A DNA stretch of 64,000 nucleotides from Achromobacter spanius. Its GTDB lineage: Bacteria > Pseudomonadota > Gammaproteobacteria > Burkholderiales > Burkholderiaceae_B. Location: the NCBI RefSeq assembly GCF_003994415.1, contig NZ_CP034689.1, positions 2,542,001 through 2,606,000 of the forward strand, given 5' to 3'. The notes below the pieces were generated by a model, which did no database searches, was not told the DNA's origin, and saw only the letters and a program-made list of their open reading frames with translations. The position numbers and the translations under genes are program-made. This document shows positions 45,694 to 52,900 of the stretch, piece by piece. Each line of letters begins with the position of its first letter. Within the stretch, counting starts at the first letter, position 1.

Positions 45694-46137
45694 TCATTTC
45701 ACGTTGGCAATTCCCGCCGGCGCCTCCAGCGCGGCGGGCGTTGCCAGTTTGTTCAATCTTCCCCCTTGCTCCACCGTCACGGCGTCTGCCGCGATATCGC
45801 GCAGCACGATGCCTGGCGCCACTTCGGTGCCTACCCGCCACGCCAGGGGCGGGCCGCCGTCCACGCTGAGCACCGCCGCGCCATCCGGGCCGGCCGCGAT
45901 CAAACCGAGCACGCTGATCTGCGTGCGCATCACTTCATCCTTCCCAAACCATAAGGCCACCGGCATGTTGTCGGCCGCGCGCGGCGGCGCGGCTGATACG
46001 GCGGGCGGCAACGCGCCTGGACGCGGCGCCAGCAATATCGCCCCCCACACCCCCACGCCCGCCGCCAGCGCCAGTACGGCAAGCACACGCAGCGCGGCGG
46101 GCGCGGAAGGCAGGGAAGGGCGCAAGGTAAGAGACAT
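45694..46137 (-). CDS. gspC: Short type II secretion protein GspC
   Basis: 147 aa. One N-terminal helix (about 16-37) is followed by a Pro/Ala-rich linker and then the GspC homology-region fold: I-S-V-L-G-L-I-A-A-G near 75, A-V-L-S-V-D-G-G-P-P near 87, W-R-V-G-T-E-V-A-P-G-I-V-L near 100 and the E-Q-G-G-R-L-N-K-L strand near 124. It links the secretin to the inner-membrane platform. There is no C-terminal PDZ or coiled-coil domain. It lies 5.6 kb from gspG on the same strand, separated by a catabolic cassette. Confidence 0.8.
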   Translation of the reverse strand: MSLTLRPSLPSAPAALRVLAVLALAAGVGVWGAILLAPRPGALPPAVSAAPPRAADNMPVALWFGKDEVMRTQISVLGLIAAGPDGAAVLSVDGGPPLAWRVGTEVAPGIVLRDIAADAVTVEQGGRLNKLATPAALEAPAGIANVK

Positions 46138-46310
46138 GGGTGTACAGCGAAGGGATACAAGGGAAGGCCACAACGGCCCACAACGCGCCCGACTATAGCG
46201 GGGCTGCGTGACAATTACGCGATAGCGACAGCGTCCTGGCGCAACACGCCAACATCGGCCCGGCATCACCGCAACCGCTGTGCGGGCGGATTCAGCTTCC
46301 CTACAGTTTT

Positions 46311-46328
46311 TTGTCATTCCGCTTACAC
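46311..46328 (+). promoter_or_regulatory. Candidate Pho box upstream of first phoX
   Basis: TTGTCAT (46311-46317), a 4-bp spacer, then CTTACAC (46322-46328) matches 11 of 14 constrained positions of the PhoB box (CTGTCAT-N4-CTGTCAC) with exact 11-bp periodicity. It lies 72 bp before the ATG of the first PhoX-like phosphatase, a suitable distance for activation. PhoX genes are commonly PhoB-controlled. Confidence 0.55.
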
Positions 46329-46400
46329 GGCGCGTATCTAGCATGCGGACACGCTCGGCTTGAACGCTTGAGCATCCATCCGAACCAACAGGGAAACCGC

Positions 46401-48350
46401 ATGCAAGACATGAATCAAGCCAATCGCCGCCGACTGCTGAAGATGCTGGGAGGCGCGCCGATGCTGCCGATCAGTGGGGTCAGCATGGCGGCGTTGCTGG
46501 CCGGCTGTAATTCAAGCGATGACGATGACGACGCAACCGGCTCGCCGCCCGCCACGCCGGTCACCTTCACGTCTGCCTCGTTTACGTCCATGCCCGCGCC
46601 CACGCTGGCCAACCCGGAACTGATGGCCCGCACCACGGTGAGCTCGGCCATGAATCTGATGTTCAGCGATGGCTCCAAACGCACGGTGGAACTGGGCTAC
46701 GAGCCGTTCTTCATCACGGGCGACAACGTGCCCGACGGCAAGGGCGGCGTCGCCATTGCCGGCGGCTATTTCAACCTGGCCGGCGCGCCCATCATGGACA
46801 ATTCGGTGCCGGCCCAGGCGCGCCAGTTCTTTTCGAACTGTCCGGACGGTACGTCGTTGTTGGCGCTGTCGGCCCCCACCACCGTGCCGGGCGTCGCGGG
46901 CAACGCGCTCTACGCAGTGGTGCAGTTCGAATATCAATCGAAGGACCAGGCCGGCAATGACATGTATGGCTTGCTGCCGTCGCCTATCGCCGTGTTGACG
47001 CTGTCGCAAGACCCCAATACGGGCAAGCTCAGCCTGGTGAAGTACAGCAATGTGGACACCTCGTCGGTGCATGGGCTGTGGATCACCTGCGGCGCCAGCC
47101 TGTCGCCTTGGGGCACGCACCTGTCCAGCGAAGAGTACGAGCCGGATGCGACCACGGCGGCCGGCTCGGCTTCGTTCCAGGCCTATAGCAACAACCTCTA
47201 TGGCGATCCCAACCAAGCCAACCCGTACCACTACGGCCACCTGCCGGAAGTGACGGTGCACCCTGACGGCACCGGCACGATCAAGAAGCACTACTGCATG
47301 GGCCGCATCTCGCACGAGCTGGTGCAGGTGATGCCTGACCAGCGCACCACGCTGATGGGTGACGACGCCACCAATGGCGGTCTGTTCATGTTCGTGGCCG
47401 ACCGCAAGGCCGACCTGTCGGCCGGTACGCTGTACGTGGCGAAATGGACGCAGACCTCGGGCACGGGTCCCGGCGCGGGCACACTGACCTGGATCAAGCT
47501 GGGCCACGCCACCAGCGCCGAGGTCAAGGAACTGGCCGACCAGCTTACCGCCGCCGACATCATGGACGTGCGCACGGTTGACCCCGCCGACCCCACCTTC
47601 ACGCAGATCCGCTACAGCGGCCACGACAACTGGGTCAAGCTGCAGCCGGGCCGCCGCCAGGCCGCCGCCTTTCTGGAAACGCATCGCTACGCGGCGCTGG
47701 TGGGGGGCACGCTGGCCTTTACCAAGATGGAAGGCACCACCGTCAACATCAAGGACAAGATCGCGTACAGCGCCATGTCGCGTATTGATTCGTCCATGAC
47801 GGACGGCCTGGTCGCGGGCTTCAAGGTGGAAGCCAATTCCGCCGGCGCCGTGTATCAACTGCATCTGCAAGCGGGGCAGGTGGATACCGACGGCGGCGTC
47901 ATCGACAGCGAATGGGTGCCGGTGAACATGGCCGCCGTGCCCGAGCTGATTGGCAAGCCGCTGGCCACGCCGGATGCGTTGGGCAACACGCACAACGCCG
48001 ACTTCGTGTCCAACCCCGATAACCTGAAGTTCTCGGAAAAGCTGCGCACGCTGTTCATAGGCGAGGATAGCGGCGGCCACGTCAATAACTTCCTGTGGGC
48101 CTACAACATCGACACCAAGGCCTTGTCGCGCCTGTTGTCGTGCCCGGTGGCGGCGGAATCCACCGGCTTGCAGGCGGTGGATGAAATCAACGGCTGGACC
48201 TACATCATGAGCAACTTCCAGCACCCGGGCGATTGGGGCGGCGTGCATGCGGTGGTGCGGCCCACGCTGGAACCGCTGATCAAGGCCAACTACAAGGACG
48301 GCTTTGGCGCGGCGGTGGGTTACCTGACGGGCGTGAAGATCGGCGCGTAA
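46401..48350 (+). CDS. phoX: PhoX-family phosphatase (DUF839), Tat lipoprotein
   Basis: Predicted calcium/iron-dependent alkaline phosphatase releasing phosphate from esters outside the cytoplasm. 649 aa. The N-terminus has a Tat motif (N-R-R-R-L-L-K-M-L) and a lipobox L-L-A-G-C (about residues 29-33), followed by an Asp run. The DUF839 body is recognisable by W-I-T-C-G-A-S-L-S-P-W-G-T-H, S-S-E-E-Y-E-P-D and M-G-D-D-A-T-N-G-G-L. The ATG at 46401 lacks a strong ribosome site (GGGAAACC). It is followed by a 13-bp hairpin and then by a close paralogue. Confidence 0.87.
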   Translation: MQDMNQANRRRLLKMLGGAPMLPISGVSMAALLAGCNSSDDDDDATGSPPATPVTFTSASFTSMPAPTLANPELMARTTVSSAMNLMFSDGSKRTVELGYEPFFITGDNVPDGKGGVAIAGGYFNLAGAPIMDNSVPAQARQFFSNCPDGTSLLALSAPTTVPGVAGNALYAVVQFEYQSKDQAGNDMYGLLPSPIAVLTLSQDPNTGKLSLVKYSNVDTSSVHGLWITCGASLSPWGTHLSSEEYEPDATTAAGSASFQAYSNNLYGDPNQANPYHYGHLPEVTVHPDGTGTIKKHYCMGRISHELVQVMPDQRTTLMGDDATNGGLFMFVADRKADLSAGTLYVAKWTQTSGTGPGAGTLTWIKLGHATSAEVKELADQLTAADIMDVRTVDPADPTFTQIRYSGHDNWVKLQPGRRQAAAFLETHRYAALVGGTLAFTKMEGTTVNIKDKIAYSAMSRIDSSMTDGLVAGFKVEANSAGAVYQLHLQAGQVDTDGGVIDSEWVPVNMAAVPELIGKPLATPDALGNTHNADFVSNPDNLKFSEKLRTLFIGEDSGGHVNNFLWAYNIDTKALSRLLSCPVAAESTGLQAVDEINGWTYIMSNFQHPGDWGGVHAVVRPTLEPLIKANYKDGFGAAVGYLTGVKIGA

Positions 48351-48362
48351 GCGCACGGCCGC

Positions 48363-48377
48363 TGTCAGCGGCTGACA
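48363..48377. repeat. Perfect 7-bp inverted repeat after first phoX
   Basis: TGTCAGC-G-GCTGACA starts 13 bp after the phoX stop and just ahead of the terminator hairpin. It may be a regulator site for the second phoX or just RNA structure. Confidence 0.4.
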
Positions 48378-48384
48378 TTGCGGC

Positions 48385-48414
48385 ATCAGGGGACCGGTAC
48401 GCCGGTCCCCTGAT
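48385..48414 (+). terminator. Hairpin between the two phoX genes
   Basis: A perfect 13-bp stem (48385-48397 with 48402-48414) has a TACG tetraloop and is followed by TCATTC. It probably ends or attenuates the first phoX transcript, so the second phoX may have its own promoter in 48415-48614. Confidence 0.7.
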
Positions 48415-48614
48415 TCATTCATGGCATCCGTACCAGCAGGAATCATTTCACAGGTGTAACGCCAGCCATGCCGTTGGCGGTGGCCTCCTACACTCGGCGG
48501 CATCAGGCGTGGTCGATGGGCTTGATGTGTCTGCCGTGCCTGATGTGTCGTCCGGCTTGCGTGCTGCGCGCATGGCCGGTTCGTTGTTGGGGGTTTGAAC
48601 CCGGGAGCGTTCAC

Positions 48615-50558
48615 ATGAAAAATCCTGACCACATTGATCGTCGCCGGCTGCTCAAGATGTTGGGCAGCGCGCCGCTGTTGCCGCTGGGCGGTGCGACGCT
48701 GGCGGGCGTGCTGGCGGGACGCCATGCGTCAGCCGCGACGCAGGCGCCCGCATTCGTATCCGCCGAATTCATATCGATGCCCGCGCCGGGCTTGTCGGAT
48801 CCCGCAGGCATGGCGCGCACCACGGTGGAATCAGCGATGGAACTTGTCTTTGCCGACGGCCGTCGGCGGCGCGTGCAACTGGGCTACGAAGCGTTCTTCA
48901 TGACGGGCGACCTCGTGCCCGACGGCAAGGGCGGCACCGTGCTGGCGGGCGGCTACGTCGATATCCACGGCAAGCCCATCCTGGACACCTCCGTGCCCGG
49001 GCGCACACGGCCGTTTTTTTCAGACTGCCCGGACGGCATGTCGCTGTTGACCCTGGCGCGGCCCGTGGGCGAGGCCGATGGCGCCACCGGCCCGCCGTGC
49101 GCCACTGTGTACGCCGTGGTGCAGTTTGAATACCTGTCGCGCAACCAGGCGGGCGATGACATGTGGAGGCACCTGCCATCGCCGATTGCCGTGCTGACCC
49201 TGGCGCAGGACTTGCAGACTGGCAAGCTGAGCCTGGTTCGCTACTGCAACGTCGACACCGAGCCGGTGCACGGCCTGTGGGTCACCTGCGGGGCCAGCCT
49301 GTCGCCCTGGAACACGCATTTGTCCAGCGAGGAATACGAGCCCGACGCCACGATCGCGCGCGACTCGGCATCTTTCCAGGCTTTCAGCCGCCACCTGTAT
49401 GGCGACGCGCGCCGCGCCAACCCCTATCACTACGGCCATCTGCCTGAAGTGACGGTGCACGCGGACGGCACCGGCAGCATCAAGAAGCACTACTGCATGG
49501 GCCGCATCTCGCACGAGCTGGTGCAGGTGATGCCTGACCAGCGCACCGCGTTGATGGGCGACGACGCCACCAACGGCGGCCTGTTCATGTTCGTGGCCGA
49601 CCGCAAGGCGGACCTGTCGTCGGGCACGCTCTACGTGGCCCGTTGGATGCAGACCTCGGGGGTGGGGCCGGGCGCGGCGGTGCTGCGCTGGATAAGGCTG
49701 GGCCACGCCACCAGCGCCGAGGTCAAGGAACTGGCCGACCAGCTTACCGCCGCCGACATCATGGACGTGCGCACGGCCGACCCCTCGGACGCGAGCTACA
49801 CGCACATTCGCTTTGATGGCAAGGACAACTGGGTCAGGCTGAAGCCGGGCCGGCGCCAGGCCGCGGCTTTTCTGGAAACGCACCGCTACGCGGCATTGGT
49901 GGGCGGCACGCTGGCCTTCACGAAGATGGAAGGCACCACGGTGAACGCGCACGACAAGATCGCGTACACCGCCATGGCGCACATCGAAACGTCCATGGTC
50001 GACGGCACGTCGCCGCATTTGCGCGTGGAAGGTCCCGAGGCAGGCGCGGTCTATCAACTGCGCCTGCAAGGGGGGCAGTCGGACACCGGGGGCGTCGCCA
50101 TCGACAGCGAGTGGGTGCCGGTCGACATGGCGGCCGTGCCTGAACTGGTGGGTGCGCTGCTGTCCGCGCCCGACGCGCTGGGCAACCGCCACCGAAGCGA
50201 CTGCATCTCCAACCCCGACAACCTGAAGTTCTCGGAAAAGCTGCGCACCCTGTTCATTGGCGAAGACAGCATGGGCCGCGTGAACAGCTTCCTGTGGGCG
50301 TTCAACGTGGATACGCGCGTTTTGTCGCGCCTGCTGTCTTGTCCGGTTGCCGCCGAATCCACGGGTCTGCACGCGGTGGATGACATCAATGGCTGGACCT
50401 ACATCACCAGCAGCTTCCAGCACACGGCGGATTGGAATGACGTGCATGGGGTGGTGCGGCCCGTGCTGGCTCCCTTGGTCAAGGCCAATTACAAGGACGG
50501 CACGGGCGCGTCGGTCGGCTACCTGACGGGGGTGAAGATAGACGCCAAAGAATCCTGA
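48615..50558 (+). CDS. phoX: PhoX-family phosphatase (DUF839), second copy, Tat-exported
   Basis: 647-aa paralogue of the preceding phosphatase, with long identical stretches, for example the K-K-H-Y-C-M-G-R-I-S-H-E-L-V-Q-V-M-P segment. The Tat signal is D-R-R-R-L-L-K-M-L. Unlike the first copy, the lipobox Cys is Arg (V-L-A-G-R-H-A-S-A-A), so it should be cleaved by signal peptidase I and be soluble, hence a possible T2SS cargo. I chose the ATG at 48615 from the signal peptide; the frame is open to 48468. No convincing Pho box is seen just upstream. Confidence 0.87.
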   Translation: MKNPDHIDRRRLLKMLGSAPLLPLGGATLAGVLAGRHASAATQAPAFVSAEFISMPAPGLSDPAGMARTTVESAMELVFADGRRRRVQLGYEAFFMTGDLVPDGKGGTVLAGGYVDIHGKPILDTSVPGRTRPFFSDCPDGMSLLTLARPVGEADGATGPPCATVYAVVQFEYLSRNQAGDDMWRHLPSPIAVLTLAQDLQTGKLSLVRYCNVDTEPVHGLWVTCGASLSPWNTHLSSEEYEPDATIARDSASFQAFSRHLYGDARRANPYHYGHLPEVTVHADGTGSIKKHYCMGRISHELVQVMPDQRTALMGDDATNGGLFMFVADRKADLSSGTLYVARWMQTSGVGPGAAVLRWIRLGHATSAEVKELADQLTAADIMDVRTADPSDASYTHIRFDGKDNWVRLKPGRRQAAAFLETHRYAALVGGTLAFTKMEGTTVNAHDKIAYTAMAHIETSMVDGTSPHLRVEGPEAGAVYQLRLQGGQSDTGGVAIDSEWVPVDMAAVPELVGALLSAPDALGNRHRSDCISNPDNLKFSEKLRTLFIGEDSMGRVNSFLWAFNVDTRVLSRLLSCPVAAESTGLHAVDDINGWTYITSSFQHTADWNDVHGVVRPVLAPLVKANYKDGTGASVGYLTGVKIDAKES

Positions 50559-50659
50559 TTCGTCGATCAGTCTTTCTGGCCTTCTCTTCATGGACGTTTC
50601 ACGTTGGCCCGCCACTATGTGCGCAGCGGAAACCCTGTTCCTGAATCAAGAAGGCAAGC

Positions 50660-52657
50660 ATGAAAGCGATGGATTGGAAAAGATGGTGTGCCATGCTGTT
50701 GGCCGCTAGCGCGTTGGCGGGTTGTGGGGGCGATGGCGACGATGACGACGCCCAGGCGTCCCCGCCCGTGACCGAGCCGGCGCCGGCCACCATCGACAAA
50801 GTATTGTTCATTGGCATTGACGGCCTGACTTATGACGCTCTGCGTCGTGGCGTCGCCGACAAGACGCTGACCAACATCGGCCAGTTGACGGCTACGCGTG
50901 CCTGGACGGGCGGCGTAACGGGCGAGGTCACCCAGCAGCCCACGCTGGCCGCGCCGGGTTGGGCGACCCTCTTGACTGGCCAGTGGGCGGACGTGCACGG
51001 CGTGCGTTCCAACGCGTCCGGCCAGGCGATGAAAGCGCCCAGCCTGTTCCAGCGCATCAAGACGGCGCACCCCGCGGCACGCACGGCGGGCGCCTTCAAT
51101 TCGCCCTTGCTGGCAGGTCTGGTTGCTAGCGATCGCGACGCCGGCTATCTGCAAACGCTGACCGATTGCGCGGGCGTTGACGACTGCGTCGCCTCGCAAG
51201 CGCGCGACCGCATCACGGAAGGCTATGACGTGGTCGTGGCCCAGTTCGGCGCACCCGAACGCGCCGCGTCCGATAGCGGCTTTGGCGCCAACTACAACGC
51301 TGTCATCCGCCGGACCGACGCCGCCATCGGCGAGCTGGCCAAGCAGATCGCCGACCGCCGCGCCGACCATCCGGACGAGAATTGGCTGATGATCGTGGCG
51401 TCCAGTCACGGTCTGGGCAAGACCGGCGTGGCCGACGGCCTGCCGCAAGCCGCGAACAAGACCATCTTCCTGGCATCGAACCAAGCGGCGCTGCTGGGCG
51501 GCAGCGCGGACGACGCGTCGTTTGACGGCGTCTGGGACAACAACTGGTATGCACTGCCCAGCGCCGCCGACGTGGCGCCCACCATGCTGGCGCATCTGGC
51601 CGCGCTGCCCGCGGCCGGGCAATACGACATGGCGGGCACGCCGCTGTCTGAACCCCTGGCGCTGCGCCGCCTGTCGGCCCGCACGTCCATGGACAACAAG
51701 ACTGTGACGCTGTCCTGGGTGCGCGTGGGCGAACCCGAGGGCGACATCGTGGTCAGCCGAGACGGCGTTGAAGTGGCGCGCCTGCCGGGCACGGACACGG
51801 GCTATGCCGACACCGGCTTCACCTTCGATACCGAAGGCGTGCATACGCTGAACTACAGCGTGTCACTGGGCCACGCCACCAGCGCCACCCACGCCACGGT
51901 GGTGTACGCCAAGCCGGTGGAACTGCTGGCGTCGCTGCGCACTGGCCTGACGATGCTGTTTCCCTTCGAAGGCGATGTGACCGACGTGGCCGCGGGCGGC
52001 GGCGCCATCACCCCGTATGACGGCGTGCAGGCGCCGGCATTCGCCGATGCCGGTGTGTTCGGCAAGATGTTCCAGAACGAGCGCGGCTCGGCCGCCCTGG
52101 GCGCCTTCAAGCTGGACTATCCGGCGGGCATGCTGGACAGCCTGTCCGTCTTCACGATCGGCTTCTGGTATCAGTCGGACGGCACGGCGAACGACCGCTC
52201 GATCCTGGGCAACAAGGACTACAACTCCGGCGGCAATCCCGGCATCACCATCGCCCAGTGGGCCGGCCCCGAGCTGCGCTTCAACGTGGCGGGCGGCGGT
52301 GCTCGCGCCGACATCAACGGGGTGAAGTTCACACCGAACAAGCCGGTCTACGTCGCCATGACCATCAACAAACCCGCCAAGACCATGACGGCCTTCGTCT
52401 ACGACAGCGAAATCGGTTTCTCGCGGCGCAACACGACCACGGGCTCGGTTGACCTGGGGCTGGTGGCCGGCGTGTTTGGTCCGCACATCGGCCTGAACGA
52501 AGACGGCCTTGGCACCTACGGCATCTGCTGCGCGGGCACCAAGGGTCCTTACACCATGAATTTTGACGATCTTGCCTTCTGGTCGCGCGCATTGACCGAG
52601 GACGAAGTGAAGTCCCTGGCGCTGTCCGGCAAGTCCGTTTCCGACCTGTTCCCCTGA
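50660..52657 (+). CDS. Alkaline-phosphatase-superfamily lipoprotein with LamG domain, probably catalytically dead
   Basis: 665 aa. A lipoprotein signal ends L-A-G-C at residue 22, followed by G-G-D-G-D-D-D-D. The phosphodiesterase/alkaline phosphatase fold follows (F-I-G-I-D-G-L with Asp54, A-P-G-W-A-T-L-L-T-G at 98-107, H-G-V at 113). The residues that normally form the site look replaced: the nucleophile position is Ala97, the D-H metal pair before G-F is G-A-P-E-R-A-A-S (197-204), and the T-D-H-G motif is S-S-H-G (248-251). A LamG/concanavalin-like domain fills about 430-640, which may bind carbohydrate. It looks like an adhesin or binding protein built on a phosphatase fold. Confidence 0.75.
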   Translation: MKAMDWKRWCAMLLAASALAGCGGDGDDDDAQASPPVTEPAPATIDKVLFIGIDGLTYDALRRGVADKTLTNIGQLTATRAWTGGVTGEVTQQPTLAAPGWATLLTGQWADVHGVRSNASGQAMKAPSLFQRIKTAHPAARTAGAFNSPLLAGLVASDRDAGYLQTLTDCAGVDDCVASQARDRITEGYDVVVAQFGAPERAASDSGFGANYNAVIRRTDAAIGELAKQIADRRADHPDENWLMIVASSHGLGKTGVADGLPQAANKTIFLASNQAALLGGSADDASFDGVWDNNWYALPSAADVAPTMLAHLAALPAAGQYDMAGTPLSEPLALRRLSARTSMDNKTVTLSWVRVGEPEGDIVVSRDGVEVARLPGTDTGYADTGFTFDTEGVHTLNYSVSLGHATSATHATVVYAKPVELLASLRTGLTMLFPFEGDVTDVAAGGGAITPYDGVQAPAFADAGVFGKMFQNERGSAALGAFKLDYPAGMLDSLSVFTIGFWYQSDGTANDRSILGNKDYNSGGNPGITIAQWAGPELRFNVAGGGARADINGVKFTPNKPVYVAMTINKPAKTMTAFVYDSEIGFSRRNTTTGSVDLGLVAGVFGPHIGLNEDGLGTYGICCAGTKGPYTMNFDDLAFWSRALTEDEVKSLALSGKSVSDLFP

Positions 52658-52677
52658 TGTTTCTAGGATAGAAAACC

Positions 52678-52851
52678 ATGAGCCATTCCCTGATCTTGCG
52701 CGGCCTGCTGCGCGCTGGCGCGGTGCTGATGCTGACCGCCACCCTGGCCGCTTGCGGCGGCGACGACGGTGACGACAGCACGACGCCGCCTGACAACGGC
52801 GGGACGGAAACGCCCGCGCCAGCCAAGCCCGAACTGCGTTGCGCGCCCTGA
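52678..52851 (+). CDS. Small lipoprotein, 57 aa
   Basis: Codes for 57 aa: a signal peptide with basic start, hydrophobic core and lipobox T-L-A-A-C (Cys26), then G-G-D-D-G-D-D-S-T-T-P-P and a Pro/Thr-rich tail ending R-C-A-P. The mature protein is only about 32 residues. GGATAG 6-11 bp upstream of the ATG is a plausible weak ribosome site. It lies 20 bp after the LamG lipoprotein gene and 49 bp before the phospholipase gene. The C-G-G-D-D start resembles its upstream neighbour. The function is unknown; a decayed or minimal anchor is possible. Confidence 0.6.
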   Translation: MSHSLILRGLLRAGAVLMLTATLAACGGDDGDDSTTPPDNGGTETPAPAKPELRCAP

Positions 52852-52900
52852 ATTGCGCCCCATCCACCGCGCCCTCTACCGAGTCATAGGAAACCCATCC

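Noticed and set aside
48415..48614. Pho box for the second phoX
   Set aside because: Only scattered TGT/CAC words (for example TTTCACAGGTGTAAC); none has the 11-bp direct-repeat form.
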